Assembly: GCA_027605045.1 (NCBI GenBank) | Contig: JAQFWX010000009.1 | Span: 558,001 to 622,000, forward strand | DNA: 64,000 bases | DNA from: Phallus indusiatus | Lineage: Eukaryota; Basidiomycota; Agaricomycetes; Phallales; Phallaceae | Reading direction: 5' to 3' | Part shown: piece by piece, positions 9,856 to 21,017 of the stretch | Layout: every line of letters starts with the position of its first letter | Position numbering within the stretch: position 1 is the first letter of the stretch | Notes under the pieces: model-generated | Database searches by the model: none | What the model was told of the DNA's origin: nothing | What the model saw: the letters and a program-made list of their open reading frames with translations, nothing else | Translations under genes and position numbers: made by a program

Positions 9856-11238
9856 TTAATTTGGTTCGACATTCTTGTTAATTTTGCTTTCTTTCCTGGC
9901 CGCGTACCCCGTCCACGACTACAGAAAAGAAATCATATGAAACCGGGAAATTTCACGAAAACACTGGTGAAACACTGACTTCATCATATAACCCCACATC
10001 GCGAGGCGTTTTATTATCCGCTTCCCAAATCCTGTTGATACCTAACCACAAAATCGCAGCTGTCATCCCACTCCCGCATGTAGTAACGAGACCTCTTTCC
10101 CCTGATAGAATTTTTTGAGCATACTTGTCCCCTACAGCTTTGTGCAGCTCTTCGGAAAGTTCTTGTGGAGAGCGAAAAGTACCGTATGTTTTGAAGGAAA
10201 CATCCGGATGTGTATTCAAAAATGACTGGTTGGTGAGTTGGTTGGTTGAGAGGAAGGATGTGAAAGGGAGAGAGAATGATTGTGGGATGTGACCTGATGA
10301 GAGACCGGGACGAGGTTCAGGATCAGTTCCAAGATATCTAGGAGAAGAATAAGGAAGTGATCAAAGCAAAATAATAAGGGCACGTACCTTCCGCGAGACC
10401 GTGCATCGACAACTATATCCGCCGTAGAATCAGCAAGAGGTTGGTTGGAATTGCTAACCATCTGCGCATAGGCTATGACAGTTTTAGTTTAATTTTTGTC
10501 TTTGATAAAAAGAAAATTCTCACAGCGTATGACTGATTCGTTTAGAGTTGGGACAGCGTAAAGCGTTTCATCTGCTTTCGGCGTGTTTGGTGGGTCGGTT
10601 TCTATATTGTGTCCTTCATTGACCCAATTGGGTAAACCGCCGTCTAATACAGAAGATCTATGATGAGAGAATGCCTAAGATGGTTTAGCTATGACATCTC
10701 TTCAAACAAAAGCCCAAAGATCGACTCGCTCGAAACATGAACAACGCCCGTGGTGCAGAGAGAATGCCATGGGTGTCATACCTACGAAGCAAAATTCAGA
10801 TTTGCGATGAGACGCGATGCTACAACCATAAAGCCGTACAGGATGACATGCGTGTCGTGCTTAATACCCATATCCTCTTATATCATATTAGGGAATGATC
10901 GAGCCAGACGTATTGACCACGAACTCACCGCAGGCTTTGGCAAATGTCACTGGGGAAGGCATCATATGTTTTAATCCTAGCGCGGCACCGTCTTCTGTAT
11001 GAGTAGCAACTTCATCGAGGTCTAAGAACTGTGCATCAGGTAGACGAATCTTTTCGAATTCGCGCTTGGGATTCCGAGGAACGTTTGGCATGAACCATGT
11101 CGCGTCGACGAATAAACGCGATTCAGGTGGGATGGAGACTGCCTGAGAAGGACTGAGCAAGAGGGGAGCTGGGCGATGTGCTGAAGAGGACATGAAGCGA
11201 CGATGGCTAAGAAGAATAATTTGACGGACTTTATACAT
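9856..11238 (-). CDS. 3-mercaptopyruvate / thiosulfate sulfurtransferase (tandem rhodanese)
   Basis: Transfers sulfur from 3-mercaptopyruvate or thiosulfate to thiol acceptors; fungal relatives include Tum1 of tRNA thiolation. Seven exons (11238-10929, 10876-10840, 10781-10730, 10674-10524, 10472-10388, 10337-9980, 9918-9856) give 351 residues. First rhodanese domain: LFVDATWFMP, LPDAQFLDLD, THVILYDTHGI, ALFMFRAF and SSVLDGGLPNW. Second domain: VVDARSRGRYLGTDPEPRPG, GHIPQS, then active-site loop CGSGMTA with the catalytic Cys. The last exon restores the family ending LYDESWTGY, so the open frame that runs through intron 6 is not the real end. The N-terminus MYKVRQIILLSHRRFMSS suggests mitochondrial import; Met at 11193 could start a cytosolic form. 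Intron 3 has a GC donor. Confidence 0.9.
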
Positions 11239-11928
11239 CCTTTTTTTGGAAAGATTATGGATTTCGTGTCAAGATTTCGTGAAATGACGAAATGGTCACA
11301 GTTAACGGCTCCGATCTATTTCTCACAAAGTAGCGCCTTAAGCCTTTCCCCAACAAAAAAATAAAATATCTTTTCAAATAAGAAAAAAAGACAAAAAGTT
11401 TGCGAGTAGCACGGCCCGATAGCGCGAACTAGAAGACACCGCCTGATCTCCTTAGACTGACTCGGCGAGTAGAGAAGGCTGCGGAATGACTTCCCTGACC
11501 TCACTTCCACCCTTTATCTGCTGACTAACCGCTAGTTGCCTAGCGCTGGTCGAGACAGAGACCAAATCATCTGGAGGGGCGGGCTTTGAACCAGCGCACT
11601 GTCAAGTTGTCCGTTGACACTAACACTAACTCGCATTCCCAGTTGGGCCATTACAGCCATGTCTACTCGCTCTCCGGTTGACCTTATATTCGACTACACA
11701 TCTCGGACTTATCTCGACCTTGATTTGTTCTATTTCTCCACATACGAATAAAAATTGAATATTAACAATATTTTCGCGGGTTCACAATACATAGAGATGA
11801 ACTCCAAGCAGTTATATTCAAGATTTGTATTTCGAAGAAAACATTTACCAGCTGAATTTTCAGCTTTACTTTATTGATCAAAGACGTAGGCTTCTATATC
11901 TATTGTGTTCATCTACGTCGTCTATAAC
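11239..11928. other. Intergenic region with a third tRNA-like segment
   Basis: About 690 bp upstream of the sulfurtransferase. On the minus strand around 11660-11570 there is an A-box-like TGGCCCAACTGG and a B-box-like GGTTCAAAGCC, with a poorly pairing remainder, suggesting another tRNA-derived relic. No coding gene is supported. Confidence 0.35.
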
Positions 11929-14394
11929 TCAAATACCAATACTGGTTTCAACAGTGCCAGGTTGTATACTAGGCAAAGTTGCCCTCCACACCATAACTTG
12001 CGTGTCGATAGTGTTGCCCACGGCTGGCTATGGCTGGCTAGCCAAGCCGTCTGGGTTTAGCCGATGTATTTAGCTCGGCTCGGTTTGAAGCCCGACTCAG
12101 AGCCGGCTAGCTGATGAAATTTCGTCTCTAAATTTGGCGGAGTTATTTTGGTTTAACTTGTGAATATAACAGTCATATTTTAGTCTAAAATAGGTCATGC
12201 TTCAATTCTAAGGTATTTGGCACTGTTTTGAGCCAACTCTGAGCGTTGGATTGGGTGTCAGGTAAAAGTCACATGCGTCACACCAGCGGCTCAAGCTTTG
12301 AATTGACCATCGGCTTAAGTAAGCCGAGCCAGCCATTGGGCTCCGGCTTCTTTATTACGGCTTATCTCGGCTAAAACCCGACTCGGCTATCAGCTTAGCC
12401 GCTGCTGAGCTAAGCCATGGGCAACACTACGTGTCGACATTGGCGCCGGCATCATACGGGACACCATTAGAAATGCCATTCGTAGTGATATAATCATTGT
12501 CGGACTAGAAAAAGAAAAAATAGCTATTTTGCATTGTTCAACAAAAATAGCCGGACCACTTACAACGGTAAAAATAAAGTAGTCGTTTGGGAAATCTGGA
12601 TCTCCAGCTGGAGCGACAGCCAAGCTTTCCCATTTGGAGTTCAGAAGAGTTGGATCAAGGGGTTTGCCTATACAAAAGGGAAAAGGAATCGCGTAAGAGA
12701 GAGAGAGACAAAATTAAAAAGTGAAGTGATGACAATCTACCATTGTGTAAACCAAATCGCTCGAGTTGCGTCGCATCAATTATACTAATGAAAGATTGAT
12801 AGTTCGCAGGCGTGATTCCATCGACAAGCACTCCGTCGTGAGCAATCGGGTTCGCAGGGTTATCATATATGGTATTTGCAATATTCGTGGCCTGGGAGAT
12901 GTCGAAAAGATCAATGTTCCTAAGAAGCCGTACATAAATCTCAAGCTGCAGAAATCAATTGGTTTGACAGACTTGTATTTGGACTTCTCATTTCCCGGAC
13001 CATCACCATTTCCTTTCCCATCCCGGGCCAAAATTAGGAACTGAGTATCACTCAGATAGTGGAACTCAGATTGTCCGTATGAGTTTCCATTCGAAGGATT
13101 CTTGAAAACAAAAATTAACTACTGAGAACTTGCAGCATTATTCACGTGCCAATTACCTTTGGAAGCGGAACCACATACTCCCCGATGAGTTTTACTGTAT
13201 CCTTGCTTGTGCTGTAAACGACCATGCGTGTGTTCTGTGACGTCTCTCTGCTTGTGCTGCCGTCTTGGACTGTCGCTCTTTGAAGAAGGGCGAAAAGTTT
13301 TGTTCCAGTTGGGTCTTGGGTCAAACTAAAAAATCGTCAAATTGCTTAATCTATAAAAAAAACTTCGTTTCTCGCACCCTTCAAAGCCTGAAATGAACAA
13401 CATATTAGCTATTAGCTATGGGATATAGTTGCAGAAAATAAAATCACCCTGATTTGCCGCTCTTCCTGTCGTAGGGTTGACGCTACTTGTAAAATTCAGA
13501 AATGGCACAGAATCCTTCGACGTGCGCTGGAATGGCAAAATGGCTTCGGGTGGCTCAATGGAACGAACCAACTCTCCTTGCGATTGGAAAAGGTGAAGAT
13601 ATGGACCGTACTCATCCGAAACCCAAAATCTAGTATGTTCAATCGCATGGGAAATTCCATAAAATTGTGTCCATATGTACTTACGTTCCATCGGGATTTA
13701 GGACGAGACCCTCGGCATCAACACAAAGGTGGTTGAATGTGCTATTAGGGATCGGCTCTGGTGGTTGCCTAAATTGTCCAATTTGCTCAGCGGGTCTGAC
13801 ACCTAAGGCATCGAGACCGGTTGTCTTTCCTCGAGTTTCCGAATACAATAGAGTAGAACGGTAGTCCAAGGCAAGGGTCTTTTGCGAATCATTGAAAGAC
13901 AAGGGATCAGTACCGTAGTAAGGGTGTAATACGAAATCCAGAAGATGCTGACGACCCTGATAGTCGATAGTTCCCCGACTGTATTCAAAGATTAATTCTT
14001 TCAATACTTGTGGAAGTCCGAGACCAACGCTTACACGTTGAATCCGCGATCAGGTTGAACAATCAAAGAGCCCGAAAAAGATCCATTGCTATGTTTGGTC
14101 CATGTACCACGTTTTACAGCAATCGCAGAGCCCACACCACCAAAAGTATCCCCAGTTGATTCTCTGAAATCAGCCGGAATGAGACCAAACGCTACCATCC
14201 CCTAAAATAAGGTAAGAGGAGATGGATAGCGCATTTGGATATCCACTTGCCTTGTCGATGAACGTTTGGCCATTTAACGATACGCTAACAAAGTTGCCTG
14301 GATCAGGCTCACTTGCCCTTGGAAAGGCTGTTGAAAGGCCTCGAATCTCCAAAGCAGAGAGCAGAGAAATCAGGACTGGAGTGGTAGCTCTCAT
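11929..14394 (-). pseudogene. Secreted phytase-like esterase, paralog B, disrupted by a MITE
   Basis: Paralog of the gene at 6011-8144 with the same ten-exon structure, including the 10-nt microexon at 13387-13378. Start at 14394, signal peptide MRATTPVLISLLSALEIRGLS. Exons: 14394-14251, 14201-14035, 13978-13685, 13629-13448, 13387-13378, 13325-13157, 13100-12973, 12919-12741, 12667-12564 and 12504 onward. Landmarks FGGVGSAIAV, VQPDRGFNV, FWVSDEYGPYLHLF and LARDGKGNGDG are intact. In the last exon a 421-bp element is inserted after the codons for NVDT, and its first three bases make a TAG stop. The current frame encodes 484 residues (stop at 12429-12427), losing 23 C-terminal residues still encoded at 12000-11932. 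Intron 1 (14250-14202) is GC-AG where paralog A has GT-AG. It may be a recent pseudogene or a slightly truncated working protein. Confidence 0.88.
12009..12429. mobile_element. hAT-type MITE, 421 bp, with 8-bp target duplication
   Basis: Terminal inverted repeats TAGTGTTGCCCA match perfectly for 12 bp at both ends and 16 of 17 counting the next bases (GGCT). The element is flanked by an 8-bp direct duplication CGTGTCGA at 12001-12008 and 12430-12437, the hAT signature. It encodes no transposase and is full of subterminal GGCT/AGCC motifs, as is common in hAT elements. Removing it together with one duplication copy leaves a 147-nt last exon, exactly the length of the matching exon in paralog A, which proves insertion into a once-intact gene. 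Confidence 0.92.
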
Positions 14395-15697
14395 GACTGA
14401 GTACTGAGGACTGCAAGTGGTTTCTCCTTCAGGTTTTATAGTAGTTGGGTTTATATGCTGCCCATGTGAAAAGCAGAATTGGCTATTAGAAATGCTTCGA
14501 ACGTGATATTACTGCACCTTGAAAAATACATGAGCGGACCAGATTTTGAAATGGTAGATTCATACAAAGTAGTAGTAGACTGGGTGAAACTCCAAATGTA
14601 TTCTTTTTTAATTTTGCCAGACTTCGAGCCATAAAGAAGCGATACCACATGTTTTCTAGAATAGATATCGATGTACCGTTCTCAGAGGTCAATATAGTTG
14701 GTGTAAATACACTGGATATAAGTCAGTGTCAAAGCTGACTCTTGTTTTCGTTTAATATCGAGCACGGTGGCAACCGGTGTTAGCCGTGAATTGTTTTTAC
14801 CCAGAATTACGGAAGTATGGATAGAGCATGACTTTCCTATGGCACTTGTGTGAGGCAGATTATAGATTCGTCACTTCACTTACTTTAGTACTGTACATGG
14901 TAGTACGGTGAACTAATAAAGTGTGAAAAGGCCGAGTTACCGGTTCAGTGACGAGTCTCAACGATCTAACGCAAGCTGCGGCCTTTCCCCTCCTCATCCT
15001 CCTCAGGCCGTCTACGCTTCAAGTACGAGATAAGTTATGAATGGAAGGATCTTCAAGGACGCCGTAGCATTACTTAATTGAGAGTAATACCGAGATTGCG
15101 CAGGCTTCTACCCCGCCAACCGATTTGCAACCGATAGCCAACAACCCTCAAGGCATCCTTCAACGGTCTGATCCTCCGCTTTTACAAGCACGGTTCATCC
15201 AGCGTCCATTGTTGAAGAAACCATCCTCTCCAGCCTCTACATCAATTCCTGTTCATAGACCGAAGGTCTTACCTCGCTGCCGCATCCCCAAACGAGCAAT
15301 TTGTCGTTGAAACTGCGCATGAGAACATTAACAGTCATCCAATAATACCGAATACCGCGCTAGTTTCGTTTCCAATAGAGAAATATGTTGATGATAACTT
15401 GAACGGCAATGAATCGACGCGACCCAGACAGGTTACCGCAACGCTTCATGACCCGACAAATGTCTCCAGCCATCAATTCATTGGACCACGTATTTTTACC
15501 TTGATATCCAATATATTTTATTTTTACTCCCAATGCAATTAAGTATAAGCATCAAACAATGTCGCAGTCCGTTGTTCGACTCAGTCACTCAGCCATGCCG
15601 CGCATGGTGTATAGATAAACATCGTGTGACATCATCCAATTTGAGTACACCACACCTCTCTCTCTCTCTTTCTTTGTCTCTCTCCTCCAGTCAACCA
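14395..15697. other. Intergenic region, no gene seen
   Basis: Divergent gap of 1.3 kb between the disrupted phytase-like gene and the PIL1-family gene. A polypyrimidine CT-repeat tract at about 15655-15690 immediately precedes the PIL1 start and probably belongs to its promoter or leader. A CAG at 15688-15690 could end a leader intron. No other gene is supported. Confidence 0.5.
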
Positions 15698-17650
15698 ATG
15701 TCTAGGAAAATGTTCCATGATTTAAAGGACAAAGCTCAGTCCGCTCTCAATTCCACCCCACTAGGGCAGTATATCCCAGGTCTCGATAACTCGCCATCCC
15801 AGAGTGGCAGCAGCGCTGGTAGTCCAGGCAGCCGCTCATACGCTTTTGGTGTGCTTCAAAACCAGATACGCACATTGCACCTCCAATATGGGTATGAATG
15901 ACGTTTCTTTTATCTCCTATCTTTCTCTCATTGTTGATCTTTTCAGTTCTGGCGCCAGCAAAGATGTCCGTCAACTTCAACTCATCATCACCGGTCTGAA
16001 AGGGATTATCCTCGATCTTGAAAAACAAGCTCAAGACGAACAAGCTCTCTCCAAAGAACTTTATATCTACGGTCAAACAGAGACCAATGACGTCAAAGAT
16101 GTCGTCGATCGTCTCGCTTATCTTACCTTTGTTCAAGGCGGTCTGGCCGCTACCTTGGCCGCTTCCGTCGATGCCTCCAGATCTCCTTTGAAAGCGCTTA
16201 GAGATGCTGAAGCTCAGTTACAGCCACGAAGGAGTACTCGTAACAACTACGAGTTGCAGATCTCTCGCTTGAAGAACGAGAATAAGATCGGCACTGAGGG
16301 AAAGATTAGAGAGTTTGAGTCGCTTCTGGCTCGAGCAGAAGCTCAAGATGAGCCTCTTGAGAAGGAGATTGAGCTTTTGAAAAGAAAGGCCATTGTCGAA
16401 AGCGAAACTCAGCGCTGGGAAGCCGTTAAAGAAGTAAGTGGCTCTCTCCTTTTATTCCTTCTTAACTAAAACACTTCTGAAACAGTATGGAGAGAAACTC
16501 GTTCTCCTCGCTCAAGCTTCTAAACCTATTCTAAGTGCTTTACCCAGCGTCCCTCCATCCCCTACACATCCTTATTCCGGCGCACCCATCACAGCTCAAG
16601 CACGAGCGACGCTCCAGAGAGCTCTTGACACGTACAAACCAGGACAAACAACGCTCGACTTCTATCAAGGCAAAGTAGACCCCGATATGCGCTCATTCGG
16701 TGAAACACACGCGAGCGAACTAACCCGAATTAGCAGCGTCGCAGATCGAGACAGAGAGCGTCATATCGGTACCTCTCGAGTTGTACCATCACCTCCGCCA
16801 TCTCCAAAACCTGCTTCCTCGTCTCCTCAACATCGAGCATCGCTATCTCAAGGATCTCCAGCTGCAGGGGCGAAACGTACGCCGTCGGATGCAGCAGATC
16901 CACAATCCCCATCAACCCCCGTCGATCCACTCACACTGAACAACAACCCAACACCCCTCCCAGCACCCTCATCTACAACACCCGACCAACTCCTCAGCAC
17001 AACCTCCGCCGAACCGCAAAGTTCCATCGCAGCGGGTACAATCCCGACAAACGCCCCAACTGTCGCTGAAACCGGTGTTCCTCTCTCCGCAGGGCGAGAC
17101 GGTCCTGGACCAGTGAGCGGAAGTTTAGTCGGCGGACGACACAGAGCGTCTGAGGCGTCTAGTTTTTCGAGCGAGATAAGTGGGAATCCGTTTGATGCTG
17201 CTACTGGACGGAGGCGCAGTTCAGCTGCGGGATCGCAGCCGGCAGTATCAAGTCCAAGCGCACAGGTTTCTCAAGCTGGTGCTGGTCTTGGTGCTGGTAC
17301 GCTAAGTGCGGAAGCAGAAAAGAAACGATTGGAGGCGGTGGAGAGAGAAAGGGTTTTGGCTTATCAGGCGGAGCAGACTGGCGTTGGACCTTCCAGAGCT
17401 CCTACTGTGTCTCGTCCTCCACAGCAACAACAATACGAGACAGCCGAAGAAGAAAAGAAACGGTTGCAAAGGGAGGAACGTGAACGGTATGTCCTTGTTT
17501 TTACTTTTTTTTTCTTTCTTGACGACTTATGATGTGATACATAGACTGTTGCGTGGTGAAAATGATAGTAATGATATATCTAAGACGCATCAAAAGGGAG
17601 ACGAAGAAGACGACGGGAATGCTCCACCTCCGTATGAAGACCCGAATTAA
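15698..17650 (+). CDS. Eisosome component PIL1/LSP1-family protein
   Basis: BAR-domain protein of the fungal eisosome, which sculpts plasma-membrane furrows and responds to sphingolipid bases. Four exons (15698-15891, 15947-16433, 16486-17486, 17545-17650) give 595 residues. Residues about 60-260 carry the Pil1 core: DVRQLQLIITGLKGIILDLE, LSKELYIYGQTETNDVKDVVDRLAYL, and a long charged coiled coil (LRDAEAQLQPRRSTRNNYEL; SLLARAEAQDEPLEKEIELL), then WEAVKEYGEKLVLLAQASKPIL. The C-terminal half is a long Ser/Pro-rich disordered tail with charged heptads (KKRLEAVERERVLAYQAEQ; EEEKKRLQREERE), longer than in yeast Pil1 (about 340 residues). No signal peptide. Convergent with the GPI protein gene. Confidence 0.85.
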
Positions 17651-18399
17651 ACGAACTAATAGTCCTTTTCGTGGAGGAACCGATACATTGTACTATGAAA
17701 AATCTTTCTATTCCAACGTAAAATGACCGGACATTTTTTTCTTCAGATTGAAATATGTACTTCGAACAATAATTATAACTAAGGAATATTACTTATATAT
17801 TGAGTGTACCAAAGGATTCTTGATATTTAACCATGTGAAATAATCTCAAGTCCTACGACATACGGCGATCTTTGAGGGGCTATGATAGCTACTTCAAGCT
17901 AGTACAACATTGACAGTTAACAATCTGTAGTAAGGTACATATTTACATACATTATAATGTATGTATTTTTCAAATGACCCCCCTATTGTGTACAGCGAGT
18001 ACGATTAATAAGCTTCGTCTAATCTTTTTTTGACTTAAACCTGGTTATATGCTCAACCTCAACTCAATCTACCCAAGATCAAAATTCATTATCACTGACA
18101 GATAGATGAACAGATGACCGCCCGAGTTGATTTTCATCTGGCTTATTAGATAGCAGCACATAACTTCACGTCGATCATCGCTAGTGACCACAACACACAT
18201 TTCGACTCAGACGAGATTCAAAAAGAATAAAAGAAATTTTTAAGTGAAACTTTCATAAGCTAAGATCTTTATCAATAAGATTTAAGTTACAGAGTCCGTT
18301 GTTTAAATGAATACCACGTCGAACATTTCACTTTCTCAATGTTCCAGGGTAAAAAAAGAAAAAGAAAGAAAGAAGGAAAACAAAGAAGGGAATTTTTCT
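17651..18399. other. Convergent intergenic region, no gene seen
   Basis: About 750 bp of AT-rich DNA between two converging genes, holding their 3' untranslated regions. I see no gene or repeat I can name. Confidence 0.5.
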
Positions 18400-19259
18400 T
18401 CACAATACGGTTAAAGCACCTAGAACGACACCACCGATTAAAGTCAAAGGACCAGCGAAGAAGGATGAGCCAGACATAATGCGGACGGCTGCATTAGGTG
18501 GTCTAAAAACGAAGAAAATTCAACTTTGATGAAGTTCGAAAAAAAGGAAGAGGAACGTACGAAGTCTGAGAGGTAGTGCCGCTTGAAGATGTATCAGTGC
18601 TACTGCTAGCTCCAGAGGAAGCCGGAGAGGTTGGTGACGGAGAACTCTTGGAAGCGGCAGGGGAGGTGGGAGCTGGAGTAGAACCAGAACCAGAAGAAGT
18701 CGTAGAAGAAGACGAAGAGTCCGCTGAAAATAAGGTTATGAGCAAGTCAGTGTAATCCGATTGATGTTTGGATGTAAGTACGTACAACCAGAGCTAGTAG
18801 TTGAGGCAGAGACGGAAGCGGTTGTTGTTGTTGAGACGCCGTTGACAAAGGTTTCAACATCAGATGTGATAGTAGTAATGACACCACCAACATCAGAAGT
18901 GATTACTGTGAATTCGCTAGCGATGTCTGAGGTTGCTCCTGTGACAAATGTGGAGATGTCTGAAGCGGCTACACTTGCACCGCTTGCAACGGCCGACGTA
19001 GCATCGCTGAATATGGAGGCAGCTGGTGAAAGAAAACATAAATTGAGAATGTGCTGTGAAAGAGGTATGTATACAAAGCTAGACGTACCACCCGATGTGA
19101 CATCACTGAAGATGCTTGCGACTATGCAATAGACAATGTAAGTAAAGTTTAGAATGTACTATTAAGGGAAATAAACTTACTTTGGGGCTCTGGGGCGGCA
19201 CTGCTGAGAGTAGCAGACACTAGCAGTGCGCAAGCGAAAACTTGTTGGTAGCGGAACAT
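18400..19259 (-). CDS. GPI-anchored Ser/Thr-rich surface protein
   Basis: Unrecognised family; architecture indicates a cell-surface protein. Five exons (19259-19181, 19121-19089, 19022-18786, 18723-18561, 18502-18400) give 204 residues. A signal peptide (MFRYQQVFACALLVSATLSSA) is followed by repeated SIFSDVTS, DISTFVTGATSDIAS and DVGGVITTITSDV-like units, a Ser/Thr/Pro-rich stalk (SSSSTTSSGSGSTPAPTSP), and a C-terminal hydrophobic tail (FAGPLTLIGGVVLGALTVL) after small residues SGSS. That ending fits a GPI-attachment signal. The stalk is expected to be heavily O-mannosylated. Function unknown. Confidence 0.75.
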
Positions 19260-19572
19260 TATAAGAACTCGAAGAGAATTATAAAGATGGTATAAAGTCG
19301 CTGAAGAAAGAGAACCGTCACAAAGAAACCAAACGTCTAGTGGGGCGTTAAGGTAAAAAAAGGGAGGGAGGTAGAAGTCGAAGAGAGAGAGGTAGTGATG
19401 GAGTTTTGAAATATCAGTGGTCTCCTTAAGTATCCATGCTGGCTGAGCCGCAAGTTGCGGACGGCTATGAGTGTTTCGCCTAAGAGATCACTCAACGACG
19501 GAAAGCTGTGATACGTAGACAAGATATGAAATATAAGATTTGCCGAAATTTTGTTTTGAAACCTCCGGAGGC

Positions 19573-20145
19573 GATACAATCTGTAATTTGCCAAGGAAGC
19601 CAACATTTGAGCACGCTCAGTGTCGGAAGCAACGGCTAGCCTCACTTCCCGCACCACCCCAAAATTTATCTCGGTGTTTGGCCGACAGTGCCGCACGTGA
19701 GAATTGAATATAACTTGTTCTTCACGCCCTGATAAATCAAGTCAGAATGCACAGACGCATGAAAAAGAAACCGTTGAAACAGCCTACCCTTGATAACAGA
19801 AGCAATTTGATTTGGAAACGTATGTTGGCGAGATCAAATACATGGACAAGACATATGATACAATGTTCAACTTAGCTCAATCCATCATAATTTGCGATGA
19901 TGGCAACCGAGTCCCTCATGCATATGTGCGCCACAAGCCTCGGTTATCCTTGGGGATAGTTGCGCAGCTGTTCCTATAATACGACTCAAGATCGATACTT
20001 AAAGCATGGTTTATTAATAAAGCGCAGAAGGAGTGCAAGATAAAGCCAAGCAAAAACGTATGGCACCAAAATCTCTTCATCCGCAGTCATATACCAGCAT
20101 TGCGAGTGTATCAGTTTAAATAAATGAATTGAATCAAGCGTGCAC
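19573..20145. repeat. Diverged direct repeat, copy 1
   Basis: Shares blocks with 21018-21450 in the same orientation: GCGATACAATCT at the start, TTGAGCACGC, TGTCGGAAGCAAC, CAGCCTACCCT, GGCGAGATCAA, TAATAAAGCGCA and TTGAATCAAGCGTG near the end. By eye similarity is roughly three quarters with small gaps. No coding content is recognised; it may be an old segmental duplication. Confidence 0.6.
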
Positions 20146-20189
20146 AGGCTCTGAGAGATTGATGTCGCTGACTAAGCGGGGATGCAGTC

Positions 20190-20260
20190 GTCATTTCATC
20201 ACGAAAGGACCGTGACTGGGAAAGTGTCCCACGGGTCACAGTCTCATAGGACACGGGCGT
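20190..20260. repeat. Imperfect inverted repeat, left arm
   Basis: Pairs with 20864-20932 in reverse complement. The core GACTGGGAAAGTGTCCCA (20214-20231) is perfect over 18 bp, and similarity extends on both sides (CATTTCAT-GAAAGG outside, GTCTCAT-GACAC-GGGCG inside). The two arms enclose about 600 bp. No transposase or target duplication was recognised. Confidence 0.6.
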
Positions 20261-20863
20261 CAACATGTTCGGGCTCCGACCGGCAAAATTTGCCGGCCGA
20301 TGTTCCGATAAACAAAGCCGGGGTGCAGATTCTAATCGGAGTGTGAAGTGGGGTCTGCCGAACCAGCTCCTGGGACTTCTAGCGGCCGCAACATCAACTC
20401 TTAACCTTAGCTTGCTCAAGATATATTGTACAAAATATATATCTCTACAACATGTATTAAGAATCTATCTGATATTTATATATTGATTAAGGAGATATGT
20501 ACAAGTGGAGGCAAAGTATATGAAAGCAAACTCCTCAGCCTGCAAAACTACTTGAACTAATAATCTCAATACCATACCGATTTAGAAACCTCCAAAGTAT
20601 TACTAAAATTTAGGCTTATATTGGTTTTCAATTTTCAAGACTTTCGGCAGATTTTCAGGCTGCCGTTGCTACTTACAAAATCAGCGCTCTCGGGAGTTGA
20701 CCGGTCAAATCAGATTGGATAATCACCCTCGAAGTAAGAAATCTTTGTATGATGATTTATTCACTTCGATTACACTTTAATATCATTAGCCCTGTGCTCA
20801 GCACCCTGAAAAAACGAAGTTTAAACCTAGCCGGAGTTGTTGCCGTCGGTCTTCAAAATAAAC

Positions 20864-20932
20864 GCCCAGTGTCTCATGAGACAGCGTCCCATGGGACACT
20901 TTCCCAGTCGCTGGCCTTTCCTCCATTTCATA
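20864..20932. repeat. Imperfect inverted repeat, right arm
   Basis: Reverse-complement partner of 20190-20260, with the 18-bp perfect core at 20892-20909. It also contains a short palindromic run (GTCTCATGAGAC) at about 20871-20882. Together the arms lie between the two diverged direct repeats, as if an element had inserted between duplicated segments. Confidence 0.6.
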
Positions 20933-21017
20933 GGGACTTATGTAATTGTGAAACGCCGAAACTCGGCGCCGAGCCTGTGATACGTCGTCGTCCTTGTATT
21001 GCTCTAAACCCCCATAG

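Noticed and set aside
9953..9979. Sulfurtransferase ending SVSPVFS in the unspliced frame
   Set aside because: A GTCAGT donor and TGTAG acceptor restore the conserved YDESWTGY ending in the exon at 9918-9856.
15533..15697. N-terminal extension of the PIL1-family frame
   Set aside because: The extension is translated from a CT-repeat tract (Leu-Ser repeats) typical of a leader or promoter; ATG at 15698 begins the family-like sequence.
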